Source: Melastoma dodecandrum | Lineage: Eukaryota > Streptophyta > Magnoliopsida > Myrtales > Melastomataceae | Direction: 5' to 3' | Assembly (NCBI GenBank): GCA_029817715.1 | Contig: JARUPY010000237.1 | Span: forward strand, 310,001 to 374,000 | Length of the DNA: 64,000 nt | Part shown: piece after piece, positions 33,984 through 46,796 of the stretch | Numbering within the stretch: position 1 is the first letter of the stretch | Layout of the letters: each line of letters begins with the position of its first letter | The notes under the pieces: generated by a model | The model's database searches: none | What the model was told of the DNA's origin: nothing | Seen by the model: only the letters and a program-made list of their open reading frames with translations | Translations under genes and position numbers: made by a program

Positions 33984-36027
33984 CTATCTGTCAAATTGAG
34001 CCCCCCGGCGCTGCTTTTGTTTCCACCGTGTAGAGGTAGCAGACAGAGGTGGTTTGTGCGGACGACGACGACGGAGGAACCTTGGGGAATAACTACAATT
34101 ACCTCGTTTGGGAGTAACTGCAGGAAGAAACATGCGGATAGGCAAATACCAAAGAGCATCGGTCATTGTAACTATAAAAATTGAACCTCTGATCGCTACT
34201 GAGCTTACCAGCTTTTGTGTCCGAAAGGCCAATGGCCTGACAAAGTCCAGGATGTGTTTCGTTCAGGAAGAAGGTTTCCGCTAATTTGGTGATCCAACGC
34301 CAGTCAAAATATGGCACCAACTTGTAGGCGTTCAGAAGGCAAAGGAAACCGAGAACTTCCAACTGACCTCCTGCTTTAGATTGCAGCTTCAACTCCCACT
34401 CCCTTGCCATCTTCAACGCACGCTCTTTGATTTCATCGGCCACTTCGATCCAATCGGCAGACTGCACCATTCGCTCTAACAAATAAATATGCCTCCTGCA
34501 AATATTGTCGCTTAACGCAGTATCTGTGCAGCTTCGAAACTGCTCGAAAGACTCCTCTATTATATCCAGTACTTCTTTCGAAGGATCTCGGCCAGATTTC
34601 TTCCAGACCACGAATTCGTCATCTGAAGAATTACAGCCATGGCTTGCCATAGACAAAGATGCTGGAGTCATAACCTGGGAAACACTGTAGGGCAAGTTCT
34701 CTGACCACTTGCCTTGGACTTGCCCCCAATGGTTAGCAGCTTCAGAATCTGCAGCGGAGTAATCAAATTTAGATAGTTGAGAAATAACGTGCAGGGTGTA
34801 TGCAATGCGTACAAGCCCCCCCTTACGTGGCACTAATCTGGCTTCTTGCGAATAATCATGTGACGTCTCCCTCGACTGGAGTTGCTGTTGCCAATAGTCA
34901 AAGTCCCTCGCCTTAGCCTTGAAATCCTGCTCATTCGAAAGCAGAAAATCCAACCGTTTCTCTCTATTCTCAAGCTCAACTCTGTACTCCATGCTTTCCT
35001 GTCTAATCTTCTTGAGCTCCCTTTCCTTATGTTCAACCTCCTTGGTGATGCGGGAGAGAGACTCGTTCACGTAACTAAGTTGGTTTTTCTTATGCTCCAG
35101 GTCGTCCAGGCACTCCCTGTTTGTCTTTCGTAAGGATGCGGCTTTCTTGTCCATCAATACGAGATCCTTCTCCTTCTCCGATAGTTCACTGTAACGTTTA
35201 TCAATCTTAGAGCAGATTGTGGAGAGCTCTTCCTTCTTGACTTTCAAGGATTCAGAAAGTTCAACGATGGATCCTTGCACAGAGACAAGCTCCTCATTCT
35301 TTAACTGGATTTTCTTTTCCAATTCCTCCAAACGCTCCGTCACAATCTTCAATTCACGTTCCTTGGCCTCAAGCTCTCCAGTAATCCTCTTGCCGGAACA
35401 TTCCAGTGATTCAAACTCACGCTTCCTACCATCGAATGTAGCCAATTGCTCATTAATCGAATCCTGGAACACCTCGTGCTGCCGCTTCTTGTCTTCGAGT
35501 TCGTTTACCTTCTTCTCAATCACGAGACACTTTAGATCGTACTGCTGGCAGCGCTCAGACAGTAACTGGCTCACCGACTCCAACTCCATCTTCCTATCCT
35601 TCAACGTAGAAAGGCAATGGTCCAGATCGCCGCGCGAACTCCTGAGGACATCCTCACATTCCTTGACTTTCTTCTCCAAGATCCCCAACTCCTCCTCCTT
35701 CCTCTGCACCGCATCCTGCAAACTACCTAGCCTCACAGATTCAGCCAGACATTCCTTTATCCTAACTATCTCAGCCAGACAGAAGTTGGACTCTTGGACG
35801 ACTCTCATCGGCCTCTCCTCCTCCTCCAACAGCCTCTCCCTCGCCACTTTCTCCTTGATGCCCGCCTCAATCGCCCTCTGAATCTCGACAAAGTGCTGAT
35901 CCAGGTTATCCAACTGCATGCACAACATCATGAAGTCCGACGACCCCGAACCGACCTTCCTTAGCGCCTTCATCACCGTTTCCTTCCTGGACATGGCATC
36001 TTCAAAATCACTAGATATCTTCTCCAT
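33984..36027 (-). CDS. FRIGIDA-like protein with truncated FRIGIDA domain
   Basis: Minus strand, start ATG 36027-36025 (MEKISSDFEDAMSRKETVMK). Exon 1 runs to 34209 (606 codons) with a GTAAGC donor; a small exon 34117-33984 would add a basic tail (TPKRGNCSYSPRF...) and stop. Residues about 60-400 are almost continuous Glu/Lys-rich coiled coil. Residues about 480-606 begin the FRIGIDA domain: EVLDIIEESFEQF, RRHIYLLERMVQS, LKMAREWELKL, LEVLGFLCLLNAYKL, HPGLCQAIGLSD. The last third of the domain (the FI..L.... and AV.FIY-type helices) is absent, so the protein probably ends early. FRIGIDA-like proteins are nuclear; the founding member promotes FLC transcription, and the role of this subgroup is unknown. 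Otherwise the long frame is clean. Confidence 0.85.
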
Positions 36028-37926
36028 TCTCACACTCCTGGGGATTGTAAGTCTGGGTTTGGGTTTTCAATACTTTAGAATTTGAATTGTGACAAGACTC
36101 TGCGTGTGGATTTGGATGAAGAGCCGCGATCCTTCGTCTTCCCCCCACCCCGCCACTGTCAACCGTCACATCAGAGGCTTGCCAGAGTCGGTTAATAACG
36201 TGTTTTGGCTTGTGATTTTTTTAATAATAATTTCACTTTTATCTTATTTATTTTTACTAATTAAATAACTTTTTCTTCAATAAACTCTAACTATTTTATT
36301 CACGCAACATCATGACAATCATCCACGATGCATCGTTACAAAAAAAATATTTAACTGTTTTCTTTTCTAATAATAATAATAAGCAGAATTTTATCTCTCT
36401 TTAATTAGTGTTACGGGAGCTATATTTAAATGTATAACAATTGATTGGTACAAACTTTATTTTAGTTAATGAATTGTCTCTCAACGTTCTTGTTTTCATA
36501 TGTTAATTGTAGTTTAGTGATCAAACTTCACTTGATCCGTTGTATATATTTGTAATTTTCCTTATTATATGTACATAAGGTTTTAAATACTTAATAAATT
36601 ATATTATAGAAAATAAATTTAATATTGGCTACAGTTGCTTGTAATTGAGTAAATTCACTACTGATTAGCTACTTCGATGCCTCGTCGTGTGTCAGTAAAT
36701 CAAATTTAACAATTAAAATGCAATATACTATTTCGAAATAAAATAATATATAATCCTTCAATCTTACATGGAGTTCTCAAAAAACTTACATGAGCACTAA
36801 CTAAACATTATTTATGATATTTTATTAATAAATTACATTTCTTCTTTATAATTACCTAAAAGGTTCACATGGAACATCATTAGTTACCACATTTTTTTTT
36901 TTTTTATCGGCAAGATCAATTTGATGGTAGATTGAAATAAGGACCTCTTATGTCCTTTTCCTCACATGGAGGTTCACAAACAAGTAGATCATTTACAACA
37001 CATACATGAAAAGTTGACTACAAGAAAGAGAGGAAGAAAATGTGAACATAAAAAATTATAGTCCAAATTATTAAATATATCTTAAACTTTAGTACTTTTT
37101 TTTATTTAACCTAATATTTGAAAAATATATTTTACATCCCAACGTTGGGCCGCTATCTCTATTATATCATCCGTTAGTCGTCCCCACTAACGGAGTCTAC
37201 ATGGCGCTAACGTGGCAATTAACGTTGTTAATGCCATATTTTATTTATTTATTCCTCGGGTTAAATTATCAAATATATCTTAAACTTTATCATTTTTTTC
37301 TAATTTACCCTAACATTTGAAAAATATCATCTTGCGTCCCAACGTTGAACTGGTATCTCCATCATATAATCTGTGGCTATTCCCGGTACTAATAGATTTT
37401 TTTAGCTATTCTTAACAAATTGTAGTTGTTCTAATTTCAGGATGCACCAAAGTATTTCCTATGCTCCCAAAGTAGTATAATCTTTAGTATTTAACAGAAT
37501 CATTATAAAAATAAGTTAAATTTTGAATCTTAATTTAATATTCTATTATAAATAAATAAAAATCTTTTCATGAAAACAAAACCATTGCGATGAATATTTA
37601 TTATCATTGAATTCTAACATGTATTTTTGAAAGTATTGTGCACACACGTTCAGAATCCCACAATACATCATCAACACAACCATAATGAAATACGATATCC
37701 CTCATAAAATAATAATATCAAGATAACCAATCGAAACGAATGCAAATAATAGTCACTTATCCATCCCCACCAACGGTTTCCTCGGGTGGTACGACAACCT
37801 GGAGATTGGACCACCACCATCCAACAATCCGCACAACGGACGGAAGGCAACCCGCTCCCTCACCTCAAGAGGGGAATCCTCCCAAGAACGATGGAGGAAG
37901 AAAACCTTCTTCCCCCGGAGGCTTGA
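36028..37926. other. Intergenic repeats upstream of the FRIGIDA-like gene
   Basis: No gene seen. 36366-36580 recurs at 60812-61025. 37013-37047 (AAGAAAGAGAGGAAGAAAATGTGAACAT type) recurs near 61131 and 27086. 37857-37926 recurs at 61360-61430, where it continues uninterrupted, marking 37927 as an insertion point. Confidence 0.6.
37060..37370 (+). repeat. Diverged tandem repeat, period about 200 bp
   Basis: Both units contain AAATATATCTTAAACTTTA, then ATTTGAAAAATAT and CATCCCAACGTTG-like text (37066 and 37264). Non-coding. Confidence 0.7.
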
Positions 37927-40737
37927 TGAAACGACCCGAAAAATTTCAGATTTTTACTTAGTAGGTTCAACCGAAGTTGACCGGTCAAATAGCGGACATG
38001 ACAAAATTAAGGTCTTCACCGCGTTGTCAATCTTTGACTAGTCCGATAAAATCCGCCACGTGTACCCTTTGTCTCATATCTCTGCAACAGTAAAAATAAA
38101 TTCCCCATTTGGGGTCAGCGATAATTCGCTGAGCACGTTTCACCCATGCACAAGCGAAAACATGAGACCTCTATACATCTCTAACGTGCATCTTTAAAAA
38201 TCATTATGCACACGCATTCTCGGAGTGACACATGAAAAATAGATACCATTAACATCCGCGCTGCATTCATCATGGTAAAACATATAACAAACCGTCAAGC
38301 TATTCAGTAGTAAGAATAATCATAATGGTATCGACTCCCTCAAACCTCTCTTTCCATCAATATCAACACTTCAAAACGGTGCCAGGACCACCGAAGTGCG
38401 TCCCCACCCACTCCTCCGGGAGCGCCCGGGTAACGGCAGCAGACACGACCGCGAGTGGTCGTCGCCTCCCCGCACTCCTCCGACATCACAGTCGGGTAAC
38501 AACAATTTCACCGCGCAACAGTGACGAAAACAGCCACACACTCAACCAGGGTCTCATCGCGGCAGAAGATTGAATAGCCTCCACTACCTCAACAGGATGC
38601 GAGATCGTTCCGAAGTCAGGCACATAACAGAACGACTGAACTCCCCCGCAGTCCAAGTGGAACCCGCACCACCCCGGGGGCGGAGTTTGGTTCTGTCCCG
38701 ATCAACTCGTGTCACCGTTCTCTCCCAATCATCCCTTTACGTAAAGGACATCCTCCTCCGAAGACCCTGGTTCGCATCCCGAACAAACCCCGTTTCTTTT
38801 CCATTCGTAAAACGAATCATCCCAACCTCTCATGCCATTAACAGAGCGATCTCATCCGCGGCAGAAAAACAAGGCAACGCACCTGGGTAAGAAGCAGCGC
38901 AACCAACTCTAACAGTTCGCACTTCCACACTCGCAAGAGCACGCCTCACTCACAACTCAATCCACAGGAATTTCCCACAACATTTTCACAAGCAACTCCG
39001 GGAACAAGAGGGAAGGGATGAAACTGTACAACCAGGGAGGCCAAGATTCCAGGCGAGTTTCCAAGTGCAGCAACGCAACGAAATCAAGCACGCAAAACAA
39101 CCACCCCGAGAAACAAATCAATCTGTTCCTCGGCCACGACATCAGCAAAACACCCCGGTAACGACGACAGCGACACAACCAACATCGAGAAAGAGAAAAC
39201 AAAAGACGTCCAGAGTTGACACACAAACTGTAGGCGCAAAGAGACCGACAGTTCTCAAATGCTATATTTCATTTCTATCTCTACTACGGAGGACAACAGT
39301 GGCATTCACAATTAAACCAGCAAGGGAATTTCTAACCCCCAGAACATAGTGGATATATTTTCATGTGCCCCATCGTATTCTAAATCAGTACGGACACTTT
39401 TCCAACCAAACACAGCATAGGAATTCAATCTCATCCCTCCATCATATTGCGCAATCTCGAGGATATCCCAGCAGCCACTGAATGAACTAATGGGAATCAT
39501 CGACTCCGTAATGGACCGGGGAGGAACCAATGGCTAATAAAATATCCTCTAAACAATTCCAAATCCCAAACTAACTGACCCAGGAACCCAAACTGCAACA
39601 AGGCAATCGAACTTGCTAGAAGAAAGGCATAAGAGGGAAACAACAAAGAAATCTAAAGCTGTCCTAACTACACCAGGAGTAGAAACATACCGACTAGTTC
39701 AACATGAAACATCATGAGGATTAAAATAGAAATTAGGAACCAAGTAAAAGGCTGAACCTAATAAAAGAAATAATATTTCCTAGGAATTGACGTCCAAAGA
39801 CTTGAACCATTGTAAGATGGAAGAACCCAGAAAAGAATCACCCAACGATAAATCAATTACTCTTAAAGATCACCTCGAAATCCCAACACAGGAATCGTAT
39901 GGCTCAACTTCCCTCATTTCACAGTCAGACAAACACTCCCACGGTAGCCATGATTCAAGCATCAACAAGGGTTTCAGGGCACAAAATCAAACCAAGGACG
40001 TAACAGAGCATGGACCCAAGCAAACCCGTGGACAAAGTTCACACATCAAACGACAGCAGGGCAACTCAAGGCAAGGAGGACAGAAAGAAAAGGGGTGAGA
40101 CGTACAGAGCCGTTGCGAGCCCTTCGAGCCGAGGACTTCCCTCTTCCTTGGCGTCAACGGTTCCTGCTCTACGCTTCCTCTTCCGGGGTTTAGCCGTCCT
40201 TCTCGCGGCGACAGCGGCCACGGTTGCTCGCAGTCTAAGGCGTAAAGGAGAAATCGGGGAAAGCTGCCCTGTTCCTCATCGGTTGATTTGCAGAGGGAAA
40301 AGGTGAATTCCAACTAGACTTCTCCGCTAAGTTTTGGTGTTAAGAACGATCCCCCCTTCCTCCTCCTCCTTCTCCTCCTCATTTGATTTCTAATTATTTT
40401 CTTTTCTTTTCCTTTCCTTTCTTAACATAAATTAAGTTACAACGATCTTATCTTCCAAAAGGTTAATAATTACTGCACCTAGGTTCATCCATTAATTATC
40501 GCCCGAGAAGCCTCCATAATCGTTATCCAGACCCGATTACGTTTAGGTCATCGTCACACGTAATCGCATCTAAAGTACCGGTAATGTCCCGCTCGTAACA
40601 TTAGCTGACCACGTGAATTTTAAACTCTCGTGTCCACGTCGGCTTCCGACTAAGTCTAAATTTGGCTCTTCTATTTATTTATTCGAACTTACACAAAATC
40701 ATTGTATATATTATAACTACGTTTTTGGGTCGTTACA
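37927..40737 (-). repeat. Complete LTR of the LARD-like element
   Basis: 2811 bp, TG...CA. GC-rich middle (38.3-40.3 kb), AT-rich ends. Its reverse complement aligns with the solo LTR at 43588-55973 and the copy at 9926-11223. Open frames such as 39787-40098 and 38570-38890 lie in LTR sequence and show no protein similarity. Confidence 0.85.
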
Positions 40738-43227
40738 ATTCACCCTCCTTAAATAAATTTCGTCCCTCGAAATTTAGTTAGTAAGTCCTCACCTTACTCA
40801 AACAAGTACGGATATAACATGAGGCCAATGGACAGAACTGACTAAGTCATAATGACTACCGCACCTACTTAGTTATAAGGCACATCAGCATTCATAAGCA
40901 CCTACTATTGACTAGGTGGTCATTTGACGATATCAACCTCAGCAGCATCCACAACGTAACTGCAGAAAACATCCACCCTTATGTCCTCCATCCGTATCTA
41001 CCAATTTACCTTTTACTCTCAAGACTGAACAAACCACAGAAGAATATCCTGTCCCTATTTCTGGTACTCACTATAAGATGTAATTTAGAACTATCTTCTT
41101 CTCCTGGTTGATGCTAATTTGAGATCCTAGTTTCATAATTATACAATAATTCGATTCTGTTCGATGCAAAGAGTCACTGACACTAGCAATTTACTCTTGA
41201 CATAACATGGAAATCCACGCAACTGAACAAAAGTTCAAGCAAACAGGTTAAATGCTCCCTACCATGTCATTCCCATTTTATATTTTACACCGAAGAGACT
41301 TACTTCCACATTGAAATTCTACACCGAGGAACATAGAACGAGTGAAACAAAATCAACAAACTTATTCAAAGGATTACAGAGAAATCACGAAATAATGTGA
41401 TCAATATGACGTATTATTCACCATTAAAAACATAGCAGACAAAAAAGCTTCAGATTCTATTTTATTTTATTAGTGTTAGTAAATCATTTCTTAACAAACG
41501 TTGGGATTTCCCTAACTTACACCAGAGAAATCATCCGACGCCACCCTAAGATGAAACATTCTAACACACTATTGAATAATCCACAACCTTACTTAAATCT
41601 GTCAGGTAAAGAAGGCACCTAATCACACAACAGAATTAAGAAAACCTTCGGAATAAACCAGATCAAATTCCCCATAGAGTAGTAACAACACCTTCAGATG
41701 GTAAAAGAAAACTAATAGCAGTAAACCAACACTGATTTAAAAATATATAAATCAAGATTTACTTGGAGAATGTCAAAAATTAAAATATTACCATTTTGTC
41801 AATTATGTCTCCAAGCCTACAGGTCCATCACATTCAAAGGATATGCATGAAACATCAACAACCCTCCTCCGCATATCCCTCACTACCAATGTTGCAACTA
41901 TCAGAGTTTAGAAAGATCAGAAACCACCTGGATCACTTCAAGTCCAACAACTGTATTTCTTTATACTATCTAAAACATTTAATGAAATAAATAAAAGAAC
42001 ATCTAAAGTTTCACGAAAATATTAAATTTTTTTCTACAATGACACTGAATATCCAAATAGTAAAAAGGACTCCAGTAACTGATACCAGAGCTTTTTGTCA
42101 CTATATACTGATGTCAAATGTTTCAAGTTTTTAATCAATGAAAGAATAATTGAGTATCAAGACCAGAGACATTTATAAGAATAGAACAAACCTTAAAAAT
42201 TCCAGACATAAAGAAATGCCTCCACACACAATCACACCCTCAATACTTACTGATTAACTATGATCGCAGGATCGTCGTCGGCAAATCAGGGTACTGTAGC
42301 AAGTGACAAAGTAGCTAACTTTCTTTCATTTGATGGCAGCCCAAGAAGTCCATTCGGGTGAAAATTTTACTTTCTTTCTCCACTTTGAAAAAGCAAAGCA
42401 CTGCGTGACCAGTCATGCTTCCATGTCCCAGCAAAAGTGAAGACAGCCCTATAATTCTATTTACTAAAAGTTAGAGGGCCACATGTCACTACGATGCTCC
42501 GTAATATGGCTGAGAAGGAAAAAGGTTCTTGCAGACATTGCATCACCCCATTTACCCATGAAATTAAAGTAATCTACCCCTGTAAGGCAGGCATCCCATT
42601 CGACTCACTGCCAAAGCCATATTCCACGATCCCAGTAATAAAGCCAGCCATCAACAACATACTCGAAAGTAACATTAAATAGCACTGTCACCCAGAGCTC
42701 GAAAGAGCTTTTGATCATGGATAACTTCGAAACTTGACTGCCAAAACTGCGCGTCCCTTGAGTGGCCATGCTTTTGAAGACAGCAGTCCCATTCAGAAGA
42801 ATCTCCAACCATTAACTCAACGGCAATTTTAGAAAAGGAGAATTGAATGACTAACTTCTACTTCTACTTCCAGCAGTAGGTAATTCCAAATAAGTACCTC
42901 TATTCTGAAGACACTCGTACTTACTACAACCTTCTATTCCTGGAAGGCGTTCAATAATATCCTGCACAAATTCAGCATCAAGCCCAATTCTATCATGGCC
43001 TAACCAATTCTATCACATAAGTATATCACGGTATACTTATATCCGACCTAAACGACTGCAACTAAAAACATGCACAATATCGTCAATCCACACTCCAAAC
43101 TAGACACAACGAGCACAACAAGACAATAAGATCATATCACATCAGATTAGTCCACCATGAAGGTACCATGGCCACCTCTCGCACACGTTCTAAGTACCAA
43201 ATCCTTTATGACTCCCGTCTAACCTAC

Positions 43228-43240
43228 GCTCTAATACCAA
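43228..43240 (-). other. Primer-binding site of the LARD-like element
   Basis: The minus strand reads TTGGTATTAGAGC, one base off the tRNA-iMet-complementary TTGGTATCAGAGC, immediately beside the LTR start at 43242. Confidence 0.75.
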
Positions 43241-43293
43241 CTGAAACGACCTGAAAAATTTCAAATTTTTACTTAGTAGGTTCAACCGAAGTG

Positions 43294-43422
43294 GATCACT
43301 AGAAAGTATATTTATCTTTTTAAGAGTGATTAAAGAATGGAATATAAAAAATAACCAAAATTGGGTTGTGTATTTCAAATGTACAACCAAAACACAAAAT
43401 AAAATTTTGTAAACATAATTAA
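43294..43422 (+). repeat. 129-bp repeat shared with 8402-8530
   Basis: Starts GATCACTAGAAAGTATA and ends TTTTGTAAACATAATTAA. It abuts the broken right LTR of the LARD-like element. Non-coding. Confidence 0.8.
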
Positions 43423-43587
43423 AGGTGAAAGTCCTAGTAACAAAAAAATCCCTAAATCTGTTTTCCAGAGTTTTCGTTTTCACTTTAAGTCAAACATATT
43501 TTTTCCCCAAAATGAAAAACTAAAAAAAAAAAAAATCATTTTTCAAAATTTTCACAAAGCAAAAAATGGAGCGCGGTGGTTTCTTCT

Positions 43588-44669
43588 TGTAAAGACCCGT
43601 ACAAATTTTAAGGGTGAGTCAAACTTTGACTAAGTCAAATCCGACGTGGACACGAGAATATAATATTCTCGACGTCAAACGATATTACTAGCGGGGTAAT
43701 ATCATTACTACGGGATCGATTACGCGTGATTACGTCACGCAGGAAAGGGGACGCCCTGACCTAATGTAATCGGATTCGGGTAATGATTTTGTCCGCGCGC
43801 GTAAAGGATCTTGACATGTGAAGTAAATATTAGATCTCATAATAGCATACTTATAACGTAAAATAGTGGAAAGTTTGACCCTTGACCCCTAAATCGTCAC
43901 CATTTAGTCATAAGTTGAATACCTGATTGAAATGAATCTTGGCCTTGGATTTTAAGAAGCTTCTCAAGCAAGCTTCGTTGGGGAACATGATAAGGGAAAA
44001 GACATCAGATTCGGGGGAGGCCACCGTCCTTATCTTCCTCACCTTTTCCTGATGTGAGAAGATTTCCATCATCTCTGGGGGGAGGTTTTGGCGAATATGG
44101 GGAGAAAGTAGGAGGAAGATTGGAGTAGGTTTGCAGACTTCAAGCCCTTGCACGTCGAGCTGAGGGATCTTGAACGCGGGCGAGCCACCGTCGAGCACAA
44201 GCGGCCGCGGAAGAGGACACTCGGTTGGGAGCTGAGAAAGGTACGTCTCACTCTCCCTCCCCCTCTGTGGTCCTTGATTCCCTTGGTTATAGATGCGTGC
44301 ATGGGGTAGGGTCGTTGGGGAGGGTCGGGTAGGTCGGTTTGTCTTGTTCGTGTAGTCGTCTCGTGGAGTTTGACTGTAGGGACCGGCTGTGGGAGATCCA
44401 ACTCAGAGCCGTTGGGCAAGGATCCTATGGAGCTGTGGCCGAATAATTTCGGGCGGCCGGGGAATAGCTCAGCACGATGGAACAAGGGCCGCGGAGAACG
44501 CGACCTTCACCCGTGTCCCCTGTTCGTGTAGTCATGAAACAGGAGGAAAGGCTTGCTAGTTAGGGCATTAGAGACTGTCCGAATTGTCATATCCCTGGGA
44601 TGCGGTGGTAGTGGGGGAGAGTTACTCTCCCATGTCCTTGGTGCTCGAATCTGATTCTTGGTGGAGAAT
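43588..44669 (+). mobile_element. Solo LTR of the LARD family, left half
   Basis: Begins TGTAAAGACCCGTAC after CTTCT (43583-43587). It contains CCGACGTGGACACGAG, also found in the 37927-40737 LTR. It is interrupted at 44670 by the Copia element and resumes at 54660. Open frames on the minus strand (43908-44485) are inside the LTR. Confidence 0.85.
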
Positions 44670-46654
44670 TGTTAACCTGATTTTGATGATGAACTTTTGC
44701 AGCGTGTTACTGATGATCGGCAGTAATGTTTCATGAGTTACGTGCTTGTCCCTAGTGATGAGCTTGAGCAATGTGTTGCTGAATCACAGCTGGTAACTGT
44801 TATATGTTACAGTGAGTTGTTGCTGTGATATTACGAATATATATTGAAAATATGTAAACAAATTTTCAATACTCACGTTTTATTTTGGGTTATCTCAGAA
44901 CATTCGTCTGAGTGTCCAAATTCATTTAAATGTGGCTTAATGATCTCATTATAAAGATTTAGACAACTAAATATTATGAGATTATCTTTCCAAGTTTATT
45001 TTTAGAAACGAAATATGTTTCTGATATCCTGCAGCAATGTTACGCTGGAACAGGATGAAATATCTAATCAAATATTGTTGATTGATCATAATCGACCAGA
45101 TAAGATTATGATCAGATTATAAAGATTAGAAATAATTTATTTGATTAAGATAAGTGAGGAAAGTTACCGTTGGTACTTACTCTCCATAGCACAGCGATCG
45201 GTCCAGCAGACCATTGCTCATTCCTGGCTGCCAATTTTGGCAACAAATCTCGAAGATTGCTTGGACGTCTTCTGTGCTTCCTTCTCCATTATAATCATCA
45301 AAGACGACAGATCCAAGTGCCGTTGTGCGTCTAAGTGGTCTGACTGGTCTAAGTGAGCTTTGTGCATCGACGGAGAGCGGAAGGTGCTAAGTGTCTCCTG
45401 GTACTTTCTCTTGCAAGCTGCGTGTGAGAGTGTCAAGGGGCTGAGGTCAGATCCTTTGATCGTCGTGAGAGGGACTAGGTGTCATCGGTGTGTTTAACGA
45501 GCGGCTGGCGAATCGTCTGTGGGAAGCTAAGTGAATACCTCTGCTGAATTCAGTAACCAGTTGCTAACCCATCGGCAAGAAGCCGTTCTTGTCGTGTCTC
45601 TTCCCAGGGAAGTCTCGAACCTACGGAGTTTGAGCAGTCAGACACGCACTTGCGGGTGCGCGCCAGAAGTCTCGTGCCTGCAGGGTAGAGCAGGAGGTGG
45701 GAACGCCACCGGAGTGGAAAGAGGTCCTCCCGAGCACAGGGGTGCTGTGCAGAAGTCTCGAACTCCTGGGGACGGATAGTAGAGCAGGTTGCGTGGAAGC
45801 CGCCGTAATAGAAAATTCCACCCTAGGCACTGGGTGTGTAGTGTAGTGAGTCACGGCTGTGGTAACCATGTACGTCCGAACTGAGTGTAGGACGGATACC
45901 CTTTCTTAGTGGTCTTTGTGGTTATCTTTGTGGTTCTTCTCTTTGTGATCTTTGTGGTGATCTGTGTGATCAACTTCGTGGTTGTCTCTTAAGCAATTAC
46001 AGGCTCATCTCCAGGAGAGACAAGATTTGTGTGGAAATCATCTGCTGAACGACAAAAGTGCTGAAGCAATCCTCTACTGTGAATCAGAAACGAGCTGCTC
46101 TCTGAGAAGTCTTTCTGTCACTGTAAGGATTATTACCTGAGGATTTAATTTCTAACATAACGTTGTCTGTGTGCTTTGATAGACAGGCTTACATCGGAGC
46201 AACAACGTTCTGTGTGGAATCCATTGAGCTACCAACTGCTGAGGAAAAGTATCATTCTGCTGGAAACGAGAAGACGTCCACTGTGTGAGGAGATGACCGT
46301 TGCCAGGAGTGATCATCAATTGTACGGGATACTAAATCTCACTTTGTGAGAATCAAACGCCTAGTGCAAGGGCTCTTTGCACCAATTATATTAAATAGTG
46401 GAATCACCTTGTTGGTGGAAAGTGGACGTAGGTCAATTAAGACCAAACCACTATAAATAACTGTGTTCATTACGATCGTGCAACACTCGTACGAAAATCT
46501 ACTCGACAAAATCGTAACAGTGTCAGCGAAGCATTTCTCATTCTGAGAAACGCTCTGCTGAGTTACAATACGCTTCCGCTTACACTGAGAAAAAGGGCGA
46601 AAAAGTTAGAAACACTAATTCACCCCCCTCTTAATGTTCCTGAACAATCCAATA
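44670..46654 (+). repeat. 5' LTR of the 10-kb Copia
   Basis: 1985 bp, starts TGTTAACCTGATTTTGATG, ends CCAATA (terminal CA mutated to TA). It differs from the 3' LTR at scattered sites, so the insertion is not recent. Confidence 0.93.
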
Positions 46655-46655
46655 A

Positions 46656-46668
46656 TTGGTATCAGAGC
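46656..46668 (+). other. Primer-binding site (tRNA-iMet type)
   Basis: TTGGTATCAGAGC, two bases after the LTR end; a full match to the usual plant Copia PBS. Confidence 0.9.
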
Positions 46669-46796
46669 GGGTTTGCTGGAAAGCTTTCTGTGTGATTGCT
46701 AGTACAGAACTATGTTGCTGAACCTAAGGATCAGAACAGCTTGTTGCTTAAAGTCTTACATTAAGCACATTAAAGTGTTACTAAGTACTAAGCAGG

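Larger units (their letters stand above)
37927..43292 (-). mobile_element. LARD-like LTR retroelement, no coding capacity
   Basis: Minus orientation. The left (3') LTR is complete at 37927-40737 (2811 bp); on the minus strand it runs from TGTAACGACCC to GGTCGTTTCA. Next to it at 40741-40752 lies a purine tract (AAGGAGGGTGAA on the minus strand). The internal region 40738-43241 has no recognisable gag or pol; short open frames are chance. The PBS is at 43228-43240. The right (5') LTR survives only as 51 bp (43242-43292) before unrelated repeat sequence takes over. Long LTRs, normal priming sites and a non-coding interior fit a LARD that would need proteins from another element. The right TSD is lost. 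Confidence 0.8.

Noticed and set aside
35219..35881. Long plus-strand open frame of 220 codons
   Set aside because: Antisense to the Glu/Lys-rich coiled coil of the FRIGIDA-like gene; Ser/Phe-rich composition is the mirror of that codon usage.
39787..40313. Open frames of about 100 codons on both strands
   Set aside because: Lie inside the 2.8-kb LTR of the LARD-like element, without protein similarity.
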